Source: Lasiodiplodia sp. COLG20
Lineage: Eukaryota > Ascomycota > Dothideomycetes > Botryosphaeriales > Botryosphaeriaceae
Direction: 5' to 3'
Length of the DNA: 64,000 bases
Assembly: GCA_009801085.1 (NCBI GenBank)
Contig: VNWV01000022.1
Coordinates: 62,001 to 126,000, forward strand
Positions 46,654 through 58,178 of the stretch are shown piece after piece. A model generated the notes under the pieces. That model did not search any database, was not told the origin of the DNA, and worked only from the letters and a program-made list of their open reading frames with translations. How positions within the stretch are numbered: position 1 is the stretch's first letter; the number at the start of each line of letters is the position of its first letter. The position numbers and the translations under genes are program-made.

Positions 46654-47616
46654 CTTGGGTGGGATTGGAGAGTGAACTGTGGCTGGCAAGACCTCAGTAC
46701 TTAAACGCGTCTTTGCCGCCTTGGCAGCGATCCTTTCGCGATATTCGTGGCATGCAACGCGGCACTGCGGCATGTTTGGTGGGGGCCGCGCGGCCAAAAA
46801 AGACGTGGCCAGCCGGCGACGTTGAGGCAGAGATGACTCAGCCACCAATGACTCAGCACGCGACTCAACGCGCCGCGACCGCGCGCCCAACCTCCTCACC
46901 TTCATCTCCACACCACCCATCCCCATCAACACCATCGCACCTTCATCACCCCGCCCATCGCCGCCGCCCCATCCGTGCGCTCGCCGGCTGTGCGAGCACC
47001 TCCACCATCGATCCCCGCGCCGTCGCCAGCACCGCAGCCTTTGCGTTCGCATCCGCCGATCCCTTGACAGGCTGTCCGCACTGGCCCCGGCTCTACCACC
47101 TTCGTGACCGGTGTCTATTGACATTGGGGTAGAGTTCAGTCGCCGGCCAACAGTTTTGCTGAGGGTTTCCGCAGGACCCACGCGCTCGCTTGGGCTGCGC
47201 GCTGCTGTACCGCTGGTCGCTACCTGTCGTACGTCCTTCGCGTTCGCATCCGCCCATCTCTCGTCAAGCCGTCCGCACTGGCTACGACTCTACCACCTTC
47301 GTGACCGGTGTCTATCGACGCTGGGGCAGAGTTCAGTTGCTGGGCCGACGGTCTTGCTTGGATCTGCAGGACTTGCGCGTTCGCCTGGGCCACGACTATT
47401 AGTCGCCACGCCTCGCTTCCCGTACGTCCTACCTTGTTCACATTAGCTTTTTGGTAGTGGAGACATGTTTTCGGCTGGGGTCAAGGGCTTGCTGGAGGTT
47501 GACATCGAGCCAGGGCTGCTCGTCATGCTCGAAGCCCGGGTGGGAGGGTTCCTGGTGCGTCGGAGGTTACGCTATATAGATAGGCTAATTCTACGCCTTC
47601 CCAGTGATCTTCTGCA
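46654..47616. other. Intergenic region with diverged direct repeats
   Basis: This is about 960 bp between divergent genes. It holds a CCA/TCA-rich stretch (about 46895-46990) and the direct repeat pair at 47041-47358. Open frames through it are repetitive and unlike any protein I know. Confidence 0.5.
47041..47358 (+). repeat. Diverged tandem duplication, two ~120-bp copies
   Basis: Copy A (47041-47160) and copy B (47237-47358) align along their length. They share a perfect 26-bp core at 47093-47118 and 47290-47315 beginning CTACCACCTTCGTGACCG. Differences include many transitions. The offset is 197 bp. The copies could be relics of a duplicated promoter or of a mobile-element terminus. Confidence 0.7.
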
Positions 47617-49255
47617 ATGCCGTCTCGTAACCGTGCCTCGGCCGCTTCTTGGCTGCTTCGCGATCATCTCATACTCGTGCACGATGCTAAATCCGAAGAT
47701 GCCTGCGGCCCATTCCCTCTTTTCCTCAAGTTCGATCAGCGCCAGAGCAAGGCCTTGTTCAGCGTAAGGCTCGTCGCTGAGCTCCAAGGTTTTGAGGATC
47801 CGCAGTCCCTAAGCTTATCCATCGAGCCTGGCAACATCACACAATGCAGTCTGGACACTGCAGACGCATTGCCCGTGAAGATAAAAAACCAGCTTGTCCT
47901 GCATGACGGCATTTCATCAGAGGCGGACGTCTTACAACTCTCGTTTTCTCTCACGTCCCCTGGCTGCGTCATTGTCCCTACGAGCAGCACCCCCATATCC
48001 CCAAAGGATGCATCCAGCCCAAGTTTCTTGAATTTTTATTCTTTCTGCCGTTCGAAGGAGCTCCATTTCTACTTCCCAAACCATCGCCTGAAAGAAGCCC
48101 AGCGCCGAGGTCTGGAAGAGCTCGTCAAGCTTGCGCAGAACGGCAATCTCACGTCATTACCAACAGACCTCCGAAGACTCGGAGGAGGTAAGGGCGTCAA
48201 AGAGACGGATTGGCACGTCTTCCACATCCCCGAGGCACCACCACCCTACGTTCAACCCAGCAGAGAAACAAAACGACCACGCACTAGCTCCACTCCTCCT
48301 GCAGAAGTTCCTCCATCAAAGAAGCAGGACAGCCGAAACGACTCGGAGAAAGCAGGGCAGTACTACAACTCACAGACCACAGTAGCAGACGAGGAGCAAA
48401 CCCATGCTTCCGACTGCGCCACCACACCCCAGCCGGAAGAAAACAGCACCCCCTCGCCCTCGCCGTCTCCCTACAGACCAACCACCCTCTCCGACGCCGA
48501 AGACGGGCGCTCCCCACCAGCCTACCAGCGCCATCCCGCAAGCACCACCACCCGCACCCACCACCTCCATCTCCACTTCCCCAATAGATCTCCACGCCAC
48601 CATCCAGCAAGCCGTCCGCGAAGCCCTCCCAGACATCGTCCGCGAGACGCTGCCCGGCCTGGTGCGCGATGCTCTACCTGACGTGCTCCGCACCGTGCTA
48701 CCTAACGCCCTCCGCTCCGCCCTCGCCGACCCCGCTGCCACGTCTACTCTCGCCCAGTCCCTGTTCTCCCCCACGCACAACTCGTCCTCGTCCACCGCCC
48801 CACACCAACACCCCTTCCTCCCCGCCCTCCTCGAACCCCATCTCTCCACGCTGATCGAATCCCACCTCCCCTCCCTCGTCCAGCCCGAGCTATCCAACCT
48901 CCTCGCCGCCGCCGCCGCCGACGCCGCTGCCGACGCCGAAGAAGCGGCCTCGCTGCGGCTGCGCGAGGAGGTCGAGGACGCCGTGTACGAGGTCAAGGAC
49001 GTGCGGGACGAGTGTGTCAGGGAGATGGGCGAGGTAAGGCGCGAGACGCTGGAAGCGGTGGAGAAGAGGGCGGCGGAGGTGGTGGAGGAGGCGGTGGAGG
49101 AGGTGGCGGAGAAGGCGTGGGAGAAGGCGGAGGGGGTGGTGAGGAGGGTGGATGTGGGGTTGGGGGAGGGATTGGGGTTGCCGAGTGAGAGTGGGAGTGA
49201 GACGGGGAATGAGGGTGGGGAGGGGGAGGGGGAGAGGAGGGCGAGGTCGGTTTGA
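47617..49255 (+). CDS. Unrecognised protein with C-terminal amphipathic/coiled-coil region; frame change near 48.4-48.7 kb
   Basis: The reading frame from 47617 is open to 48681 and the frame from 48404 to 49255 continues with plausible protein, so the gene changes frame in the 48404-48681 overlap. An intron (for example GTAGCA near 48382 to CTACAG near 48476) or a frameshift would explain this. The N-terminal ~190 residues look globular (LILVHDA, LHFYFPN, DWHVFHIPEAPP). A Pro/Ser/Thr-rich disordered middle follows. The C-terminal part has an Ala/Leu/Arg-rich repeated helix (ALPDIVRETLPGLVRDALPDV) and a long Glu/Ala/Val coiled-coil. It resembles orphan ascomycete proteins; no function is offered. 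Confidence 0.55.
49074..49250 (+). other. Purine G-rich strand-asymmetric tract
   Basis: Almost exclusively G and A with many GGGG and GGTGG runs on the plus strand, overlapping the coiled-coil codons and the stop region of the preceding gene. The tract could form G-quadruplexes or triplex DNA; it may simply reflect Glu/Gly/Val codons. Confidence 0.5.
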
Positions 49256-50508
49256 TGGCGCTGTGGTGGGTGGGTTTGGCGTGATGGGAGGGGGTGTGTG
49301 TGGTTGAGTGGGCGCGGGGCTCAGAGCGTGGTGGAGGTTGCATCGCGCGATCTTGGCTCGCGCTTTTTTTATTGTTTATGAACCAGCGGTAAGTATACCC
49401 TCCGTGCTCAAGTAGGCCGGAAGAATCATTCGCAATGTTCCTCACGAAGCACGGAATTTGACGGATATAGACGGTAGAAGCTATCGTAGACGCAAACGCG
49501 TAATTATTAATGCTACATTTACGTATGGACGATTGCTTCAACTACCCATAGTCTGTAAACAGGGAAAACAAATTCGTACTAACCTTTGCTGCAAACCTCT
49601 GCATGCGTCTACCAATGTCTCTCAGGCAGTTGTTTCTTAAACGGACCAACGCGGAAACCCTTGACGCTCGAATCTTCTCCAGAGGGAAAGTCTTCCCGAA
49701 GTTGGGCGTACTACGTATTCGTTTATCTCGAGGGCTGAATGTTTCAAGCATCTCACTGGCCATGTGTAGATCCATCTCATCGTGTCTGCTCTATGCTAAG
49801 CTTAACTACGATTACTTTCATCACTCGCACGTTAACCGCAATGCCTTGGTAGAGACCAGATACAGCTAAGCACAATATATTGTGGCGGAATGAGGGGTCG
49901 TGGAGTCAATCCGTTGTACCCCTTCACGTTTGACAACTCGCTTCGCCATTCGGACATATGCTACTTCTGCAGAAATAAGGCCGGGTGTGGATACTGCCGC
50001 TGTGAGTTGTTTGGCTTGTTCCCTACAAACCGGCCATCCGGCGAACCCGTCCTTTAAACTGTGAGGCACGGCCAAACTGGAAGATCGTCAGAGGGCCCAA
50101 GCTCCTGCTTCTGGAACTTCCGGCACTCTCCATCTCTTCTCCATCCGCATCAGGCCTACCGCTTCTTTAGATGAGGCAAAGAAGCGTATGAATCATTAGC
50201 ACCTGCGATACGAGCATGCGCGGACAAGCTAAGAGTAATGAATCCTTTCAGCATCAATAGCTGCGTAATCCAGCCCACAACTCTCGCGCAATTTGCCCGC
50301 CGCTTTGGTTGACCATAGCGTGTGGAATAAAGTGCAGTCGGTGTGGGATGCGGAGTCGGCATGGTGACGTTATTCGCCGTGCCATCCGTATTCTTAGTAA
50401 CCTGTGGAACCGGCATCCTTGCGCCAAAAGCACGATTCAGGCGTGATCTTACCCCTTTCCGGGCTGGGCCGCCTGAGCACTATGATGACGGGCATGCACA
50501 CCAATAAT
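49256..50508. other. Gene-poor spacer upstream of the small secreted protein
   Basis: About 1.25 kb with no supported gene; it is AT-richer than coding regions. A CCAAT at 50501-50505 belongs to the promoter of the next gene. Confidence 0.5.
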
Positions 50509-50516
50509 TATAAAAA
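50509..50516 (+). promoter_or_regulatory. TATA box of the small secreted protein gene
   Basis: TATAAAAA lies 82 bp upstream of the start codon and just after a CCAAT element. A strong TATA promoter is typical of highly inducible fungal genes. Confidence 0.5.
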
Positions 50517-50597
50517 GCCTGTCAGCCTCTTTGTTTCGCAAGGCACCAGGCTTCTGAAGTTTCAATACTCCGACCGACAACAACAAAACAATCCAAA

Positions 50598-51136
50598 ATG
50601 CTTTTCCAGAACACCATCCTCGCCGGCGTCGTGTCGCTCGCCTCGGTTGCTTCGGCCGGCATCGTCAGCTTCACCATCCCGAGCACCATCGTCCCCGGCG
50701 CCAAGTTCACGGCCAACCTCGCCGACAACAACGCCACCAAGTCCAAGGACATCTCCATCGCCTTCGGCATCGCCTCTCCCGACTACACCGACGCCTGGGC
50801 TCTCGGCACCGACCTGCTGGGCAAGTCCATCCTGACCAACACCGGTACGTTTTTTCCCTCGGACTTAGCAAGTCATGATTTATTATTTGACCGGCCCCCG
50901 ACTGACGCGATCAAACAGACGTCACCCCCACGCCCGAGTCCGTCGACGTCGAGCTCACCGCCCCCTCGTACCTCCAGGAGGGCGAGGCCACCGTCGTCGC
51001 CATCGTCCACGCCCTGTCCGGCGCCAGGCTGTTCCCGATTTCCACCCTGTACAACGCCACCATCACCGTCGGCAAGGAGGCCAGCGCCGAGACCGTCACG
51101 AGCGGCCCGGGTCTCGTCATCCAGCACCAGTATTAA
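50598..51136 (+). CDS. Small secreted protein, NIS1-like effector candidate
   Basis: This is a 154-residue secreted protein in two exons (50598-50844, 50919-51136; GTACGT donor). Residues 1-20 form a clean signal peptide ending ASVASA. The mature part is a beta-rich domain without cysteines that starts GIVSFTIPSTIVPG and contains ISIAFGIASPDYTDAW and a late NATITVGKE strand. This pattern matches the NIS1 family, core secreted effectors of plant-associated fungi reported to interfere with receptor-kinase immune signalling. The family call is by eye and has no catalytic residue to confirm it. If right, the fungus is likely plant-associated. A strong TATA promoter precedes it. Confidence 0.65.
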
Positions 51137-52124
51137 TTTAGCATTGTCGTCATGAGCATGATATGAATTAAAGTCGTTTTAATGTTTACGTTGTTGCGGT
51201 CCTGTTTGCTTTTTGTGTGTGTGTGTGAAATTAAAGGGCGGATGCAGCCCAGCGCGGCACTCGAGAACAGCCCAACGCTCCGCAACACAGTCGGACGCCG
51301 CTCGGAGACCATCAGAGCCTCTGCCGTCGGTGGCGCTGTGGGGCAACGGCCGCGTGCCGGCGCCGCAGCGCCACTAAGATTGACGAGACAAGCCACAGAA
51401 CGGTTGCGAAAATGAAGCTACGATGAAAAAGGATGCCGAGAAATCCCGAGGTTCTGTTCTTGCGGAGAACCCTGTTCTGAAACCCAGAAAAGCTTGTGGC
51501 TGCTACTCCTTTCGAGGAAATTTTCCTGTATAAGGAGACGAGGGAACGCGGTTGTAACATATTCTGTCGTTCGTTGAAGGTTATTGCAATTTGCCACGAG
51601 AATCCACAGCGGGGAAGCTGATCGAAATACGACAAAATCTGGGGTTCAGCGGCGAGGTCTTGGGGGCGGCTGGCCGCCATGACGCATGCCAAGTAGTCCG
51701 GGAATAACGGTATACAAGCAATATCCGCTAGGGACCGGGTATTCCGGCTGAAGTGACGGCGCGAATGAGGAAAGGCGTTGTTTCTATAATGGTCCTGCTC
51801 CATATTGTTCCCATCACACAACACACAAATGATGAAATCTACGGCTGATCTTAACGTGACGGCTACTGTTTTCTATTCTGTTGGACGCTTGCTCCAATTC
51901 TCCCCGCACTACTTTCCCAATGTGATGTTACCACATCACCACACCTCGTATCGGATACGGGATGGGATACAACCTCGGCCAATGGCCCGTGCAGGCCACC
52001 ACGTCGTCGACGCACGAAAGCCCCTTTCCCTTGAAATGAAGTCGAAACATTGGCGATCTTGCGTTACTCTGAGGCTTCACAGAGAAATTTCCTATAACGC
52101 ATTTGAGTGACGTCAAAGCCTACC
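51137..52124. other. Intergenic region
   Basis: About 990 bp. A short GT microsatellite lies near 51217-51228. The open frame at 51312-51824 (minus) has no similarity or coding bias I can recognise. No gene called. Confidence 0.5.
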
Positions 52125-53333
52125 ATGGTCCGTCTCATCGTTCCATCAATTGCTCTTGCAGCATTCGCGTCGTGTGCAGCAGCCACCGGCCGGCTGTGGA
52201 CAGGGTACGTGGATAATCTACATGAATTATCAAACTTCCACTCACCATTTCTTCAGGCCTTGCGGAACACGGCCCGAAGTCGCCAAGAGGAGTATTGGTA
52301 CAAGCGGTATCAAAGTCCGACAAGCCGCGAACAATGGGACAAATTCGACTGCAACAATGGATGTAATACACCGTCATCCACGCTCGCGCATACCAAGGCC
52401 AGCTGACGACTAAACGTTTTGGCAAAGCTTTACTACCATGTCATTCTCGCGGATGGCAACAGCACTACGGATTTCATCACCGATGACCTCTTGACCCACC
52501 AGACAGAAATACTGAACGACGGCTTCGTGCCAATGGGCTACCAATTCCGGCTTGCAGAGACAACTTGGACCACCAACGCCAGCTGGTTAGCACATCCTAT
52601 GCCACATCGGCGAGAACAAAGCCAGCCACTGATGCCCACCTAGGTTTTACAACGCCACACAGATGTCTCAGCAGGAGACAGACATGAAGACCGCCCTCCG
52701 GAAAGGCGACAAGACAGCCCTGAACGTCTACATAGTCGGGTAAGCCACCACCGCCACCACCCCAATCTTCAACAACGCCATCCGCTCATCCTCGCACAGT
52801 CTCTGGGACAGCAGCATCAGCGCCTGGTCAACGCTGCCGCTAGAACTCGACTTCAACATCCCAGCCGACGGAATCGTGCTGCACAACTCCGTCCTGCCTG
52901 GCGGCGCCAACAAGATCTGGACCCTAGGCAAGACGCTCGTCCACGAGGTTGGCCACGTAAGTAGCACCCTTGAGGACCCAAAGCAGGGCTTCTGCTGACG
53001 CGACGCTCACAGTGGGTGGGCTTGTACCACACCTTCTCCGGCGGCTGCGAGAACAATTTCGACTACGTCGACGACACGCCGCTCGAGGCGGTGCCGGCGG
53101 CGTCGTGGGATGCGCTGGGCGGGTGCCCGGAGGGCCGCGATACTTGCCCTGATGCTCCCGGGCTCGATCCTATTCGTGAGTTTGTGACCGTGTTTGTGTT
53201 GTGTGCTCGGGCTGACTGTTGGACAGATAATTATATGGACTACACGAGTGATGAGTGCAGGACGGAGTTTACGCCGGGGCAGATTACGTATGCGCATAAT
53301 GAGATGGAGACGCACAGAGGCATTTTTGTATGA
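52125..53333 (+). CDS. Secreted M43-family (MEP1-like) zinc metalloprotease
   Basis: This is a 288-residue protein in seven exons: 52125-52204, 52257-52362, 52428-52585, 52644-52739, 52800-52956, 53013-53175 and 53227-53333. All joins keep frame. There is a signal peptide of ~20 residues (ends CAAA). The zinc site HEVGHWVGLYH is split by the fifth intron, and the Met-turn is in [10 protein letters not shown]. Paired cysteines ([21 protein letters not shown]) match the pappalysin-like M43B group. Fungal relatives are extracellular proteases tied to pathogenesis or nutrition. All catalytic residues are present, so it should be active. Seven exons in 1.2 kb is a notably split gene but usual for this family. 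Confidence 0.9.
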
Positions 53334-55152
53334 TCTTACTGAGGAAGGAGGAAGAATGGCCAAGGGTCGAGATCTCGATGACTGTTTTTAACTGTAATGT
53401 TATGTTTACTACACCTTTGGTTGTCCTATGTGGAACCAGTGTGGGAGAGCTCTTGGCTAGATGGGGCGAAAATCCACCGAAACAGAATCGAGGAAACTTG
53501 GGAAGAATTTGCCCGGGGTTTCTCGGAAGTTGGCCCGACTGTCAAGAAATTCGAGTCCCTTCAAAACGATCGATGCATATTTGGTCTTTGGAAGTATAAA
53601 TTCGCGGAACAGCTCTTTCGGCAGGGAGAAGATGTCAATGGCAGTTGACGGAGTGAGTATGTCGCACCATTCTGGTCTTCGACTTTCCCGTTTAGTACGC
53701 CGATATCAACTCTGGTTCATTTGAAGTGCTATCAAATCAGCCTCTTGGGAATAGTTGATGCCAATGTTCCCGACCTCTCGGAGCTATTGAAAAGTTTCAA
53801 GGCCGAAGATGGACTTTGTATGCGGTGTTATCTCGTCAAAGTGGTTTACCCGCAATGCAGGGGGGAACAAAACTTAACGCTCTTACCGCTAGATCATAGG
53901 CCGATGCAGATATCATGCTACAACGTATATCTTAGTTATAGATAACCTTGGGGGAGCTCTGATGTCATTTGTCTCGCAGCTATAGTTACAAAGTACGGTA
54001 GTCTACACTGCCTTCTTTTGGAGTCAATAGAGCGGGGCAGCTGCCACTCCTAAAAGCTCGGGATATTTTCGATTCACGTCGACGGAGATTTTAAAAAGAA
54101 AAAGAAAACCATTTTGACAATTGTGAGGAATATGGCTGCTCTCAAACGGATGTTGAGCTCTATGAAATCTGGAAGATCTACTGCGTTAGCAGCCCTGACC
54201 TCGTGACTCCAATATCGAGGGCTCTATTAAAATACTAGGAGGAAGCTATAATAGGTATGAGGAGGTATTGGGTCAGTCGTCTGGTGCGAAATCGAAAGAC
54301 TCTTCTGAAATGCTGGGAGAAAGCGACTATGAGAATGAAGAGGACTCAGATCGGTCCGGCGCGAACTCAGTGGTCCTTGGCTAACAAGCCCTTGCCCGAC
54401 TGGTAGCTGGGCATGCTATTAGAAGTACGACGTAGCAGATTTTTTTTTAGCTCGTCTCGCAAGTCAGCAGCCGGTGTCTGACATCTTTGATGATGAAGCT
54501 TGGGGCTTTCAAAAATTTTTCCAAAAGTTCGAAAATGTTCCTCAGTTCACCATTGTCATGAAGCAGCTCATAAGAGGTGGCTAGAGGGCAGTTGATAGTG
54601 ATATGGAACTCCACATCCTAGCGGTGCATCGATGCAGTGGGGCGAAACACATCGGCTGCCAGCTGTGCGCATGTGCCCCGTACAGGATCGTTGACGCGGC
54701 AAAAATTTTCGCCATTAGTCTTGTGTTGCACTACGTACTGTAGCAACTTTGTAGTTATCTTAACCGGCTGAGCAGGGTATATAGCCGCCTCCCGGATAGC
54801 TACTCGCTTAAAATTCATGCTGCTCATTTGGTGCATTTACGATCGTCCACCTTGTGGAATATTTAATAAATTTAATTGTCTACTCTTATCCCTTAAAGGC
54901 AATCCCCACTGTTGATGGAATCTGCTAAGTCATTGCGAAGCCAAATATAAAGATCACAGCTCCAACCACTATCTATTCACGAATTTTTTCGTACTTTCAA
55001 AATTCTCATACAAGATCTGTAACCGTACAGTTGTTCAACATCCAGGATTTCTCAGCCTCCGCAGTACTTCTTTTCATATAAGCTTCTAAGTTTGTTCTAA
55101 GATTTTTAATACATTCAGCCGTAGGCCTCGATACTTATTGATACTTATTCCA
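53334..55152. other. Gene-poor, possibly decayed region
   Basis: About 1.8 kb, AT-richer than the coding regions, with only short open frames. At 54237-54383 a start-less frame codes an acidic Ser/Glu/Asp-rich stretch with protein-like composition, which may be a gene relic. It separates the middle spacer genes from the second biosynthetic locus. No repeat structure or transposon motif was recognised. Confidence 0.5.
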
Positions 55153-56232
55153 TCAAAATACATAAACAAGCTTCTGGCCGCTTACTTCCCCTCTCTTAAT
55201 TTCTTGCAATCCCGCCAGTACGTCCTCCCATCCAGCACCCTCCTTCGCCCTTAGCGGGTGAGGGCGCATCTTCCCACTCTCCAGCAATGCCTGCAGTTCA
55301 CCAGCCCACCTCGCGCCGAAACTCCTCGCCTCCTCGGAGCCGGGACGGCCGTACGGTTCCGGCCATGCGATGTCCTTACCCAGCATGGTGATGCCGAGAG
55401 TCCAGTTAGCCTTGATGGCCTTGCGTGTAGCCGCAGTAGCCTCCCAGAAGGGGTCGAGGGCGGTGTAGCGGCCACCGGCGCGGCCAATGGCGGCGTAGCA
55501 GATGGCGATGCTGTCTTTCGTCGTGATGCAGTCGAGGGCATACTTGAGGTTGCCTTTCGTCGCGGCCTTGATATCGGCGGCGCACGTCGGCGCGCGGTAG
55601 TCGTAGGCCTCGTCGGCGCCGTACGACCGCACGAGCTCGAAGTTGCGCGGCGAGCACGTCGTGATGGGGCGCAGGCCGGCGAGCCGCAGCAGCTGGATCG
55701 CCGCCGTGCCGACCGAGCTGCTGCCGCCGTAGACGAGCACCGTGATGGGTTTTTCGCCGGTGTACGGGTTTGCGGGCGTGACGTTCAGGTCGGGCAGCAG
55801 GTGGTGGAAGAGGGCCTGGCCGACGGTGAACCACACGGTCGACAGCGACGCGCCGACGGACCACGGCACGCTCTCGGGCAGCGTCAGCGTGATGTCGGCC
55901 GGGGCCGAGACGTAGGTGGCGAAGGAGCCGGAGGATGGGTCGTTCGGGTCGGAGCCCATGACGGCGCCGGTCACGCGGTCGCCGACCTTCACGGGCCGCC
56001 GCACTTCGGATCCGACGGCCACTACCGTCCCCGCAAAATCGCAGCCGCCGATGCTCCCCGGCTTTGCGAATCCCGACTCCATTTTCGTGTCGACGGGGTT
56101 GACTGACACTGCCGCTGTCTTCACAATGATCATGTCTGGCTTGAGTTCTGAGACCGGCGCCTCATGCGAAATTCCAAGTGTGCCGTCGTCCTGGAATGTG
56201 AGGGCCGTCTGTTTTGTGGGGAGTTCGGCCAT
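55153..56232 (-). CDS. Trans-acting enoyl reductase, MDR family (TOXD/LovC-like)
   Basis: This intronless 359-residue medium-chain dehydrogenase/reductase lacks the zinc-binding cysteines. The N-terminal catalytic fold carries AVSVNPVDTKM and GCDFAGTVVAVG, and the nucleotide site is VLVYGGSSSVGTAAIQLL (~167-184) with CSPRNFELVRSYGAD after it. This is the family of the stand-alone enoyl reductases that serve highly reducing PKS or PKS-NRPS enzymes (LovC, EqxC, ApdC) and also of TOXD from the HC-toxin cluster. It is divergent from the P450 at 56544 across 311 bp, in a set with a Diels-Alderase-like gene, so a trans-ER for an off-window PKS-NRPS is favoured. Membership in the tetrapeptide cluster is an alternative. 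Confidence 0.88.
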   Translation of the reverse strand: MAELPTKQTALTFQDDGTLGISHEAPVSELKPDMIIVKTAAVSVNPVDTKMESGFAKPGSIGGCDFAGTVVAVGSEVRRPVKVGDRVTGAVMGSDPNDPSSGSFATYVSAPADITLTLPESVPWSVGASLSTVWFTVGQALFHHLLPDLNVTPANPYTGEKPITVLVYGGSSSVGTAAIQLLRLAGLRPITTCSPRNFELVRSYGADEAYDYRAPTCAADIKAATKGNLKYALDCITTKDSIAICYAAIGRAGGRYTALDPFWEATAATRKAIKANWTLGITMLGKDIAWPEPYGRPGSEEARSFGARWAGELQALLESGKMRPHPLRAKEGAGWEDVLAGLQEIKRGEVSGQKLVYVF

Positions 56233-56543
56233 GGTGTCGACTATAGATGGTGCCGAAAACGGAAAAGTTCAAGGATGACAAATTAGGTACGTTCTGTTCT
56301 GATGGGATTACTTGTCGAGCTATTTTACCTGCCAAAATCACGAGCGCTTTTGTAGTTGGTGGTGAGTTGGTGGTGTGAAGCAGGCCTCATTGAGGGCCGC
56401 CGCCGAAAAACACCGAAGCCGCCATTGCCGAATCGGGAGGTGCGAACACTTCCTTTTAAACATTCAACGACACATGGCAGTGAGTTTAGACTGCTTTTTT
56501 GAGCTTTCTATGGACGTAGTCTGATGCACTCTGTACCGCCGGT
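56233..56543. promoter_or_regulatory. Divergent promoter between enoyl reductase and P450
   Basis: This 311-bp region should hold both promoters. No known factor site stands out. Confidence 0.45.
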
Positions 56544-58178
56544 ATGGATGCAACGAACGTTTCAACAACGGCTGAGCCTGCCGCTCAGGATGCTTCGATC
56601 CTGGCAACTATGTCCAAGGCTCAGCTGTTCCTCTCCTTGATATTGGCATTGGTGATTGTTCCACGGCTCTCGAAGGTTAGAGAACTTGTCCACTCCCCGA
56701 ATTGTCCCGCGATTGATTGGTGCATAGATTATCTCAAGACTCATTTCTCCCACCTCGCGCATCCCTGGCCCATTCATCAACAAGATCTCATCCATCCCGT
56801 TGATGAAAGCAAGCGCCGCTGGCAAAACGTAAATTTCACCTTGAAAGTCATACATGGCAGACTCTAACCCAATTTCTACAAAAGCCACGAGCTCAGCGCC
56901 CGTCTGCATGCAAAGTACGGCCCAATCGTCGTTCTCTCCCCGCGCATGATCTCCGTCTCGGACAAAAATGAAGTCAAGCGCATCATCCACACCGAAGACT
57001 GGCCCAAGTCGGAGCTCATCTACGGCAACTTCCGCCAGAATCCCGCGCGGCCGACCCTCATCGCCTTCACCGACAAGAAGGCGTACGCGGAGCGCAAGCG
57101 GCTCATCTCGGGCTGGTTCGGCATGCGCTACATCCGCAGCCTGCAGCCACTCATGCAGCAGTGCATCGACGAGGCCATCAAGGTCGTTGAAGCCGCATGC
57201 GACGACCCGGGAGCCGGCGAGGTGGACATGCAGAACCTGTGCACGGCGACGGCCGTCGACATCATCGGCACGACCATCTTCGGGCAGAGCTTCGACGTCG
57301 TCAAGAACGGCTCGCACCCTCTGCCCACGTTCCTGCGCAAGATGCTCAAGGCCAGCGGCCTGCTACTCTTCATGCCGTGGATCCGCAGCATCCCCTTCCG
57401 CCCCACGCGGCCCGCCTACATCGACCGCTTCACCCTCGACATCATGGAGAGCCGTCGCCGCACGGCCAAGACGGCGCCGCGGCAGGACCTGCTGCAGAAG
57501 CTCGTCGAAAGGCTGGACGATGAAGACGGAAAACTCACGCCGTTCGACGTCCAGGGCGAGGTCACCATCATGCTGGTCGCGGGCACCGAGACGACGGCGA
57601 ATTCGGAGCTGTTCACGCTGCTGATGCTAGCCAAGCACCCGGACAAGCTGCGGCGTGTATACGAAGAGGTCGACGCGTGGTATACGCCGGGAGACTTCTC
57701 GCGCGCCGTCGACTGCGAGTACTCGCTGCACGGCATGACGTACCTGCAGGCCTGCGAGGACGAGGCCATGCGCCTCGTGCCCGCTCAGGCCACCGGCAGC
57801 CCGCGCGAGAGCAGGCGCGACGAGAACGTCTTGGGTTACCGCGTGCCTGCCGGAACGACTGTGTTCCCTACGACGCAGGGCGTGCATCATGATGAGAGCG
57901 TGTGGCCTGATGCGAAGGAGTACATTCCTGAGCGCTGGCTGGAGATTTATGAGAAGGGGAAGGTGAACGAGCAGTACTTTTGGCCTTTCTCGGCGGGGAG
58001 CAGGGTGTGTATCGGGAAGCACTTTGCCCTGCAGGAAATGCATCTGATGCTGGTGAGTATGCTGAGGAGGTTTGAGTTTGAGTATGTGCCGGGCCAGCAG
58101 GAGAGCACCGTGTTCAGGGTGGCTCAGCATATGGAGGCGCCAAAGTATGTGTTGAAAGTCAGGAGGAGGAAGTTCTAA
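56544..58178 (+). CDS. Cytochrome P450 monooxygenase (second locus)
   Basis: This is a 508-residue P450 in three exons (56544-56675, 56728-56828, 56885-58178). The N-terminal anchor is LFLSLILALVIVP, exon 2 carries the PGP hinge (RIPGPFINKI), and exon 3 begins at HAKYGPIV. I-helix AGTETT, K-helix EAMR, PERW and heme loop FSAGSRVCIGKH are intact. The 5' exons were placed because they supply anchor and hinge in frame; exons shorter than 150 bp are typical here. It is divergent from the enoyl reductase and convergent with the Zn2Cys6 regulator, and probably oxidises the product of the same locus. It is clearly different from the P450 at 6245-7832. Confidence 0.9.

Noticed and set aside
49017..49541. 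Minus-strand Pro/Ser/His-rich open frame
   Set aside because: Antisense of the G-rich coiled-coil tract; low complexity only.
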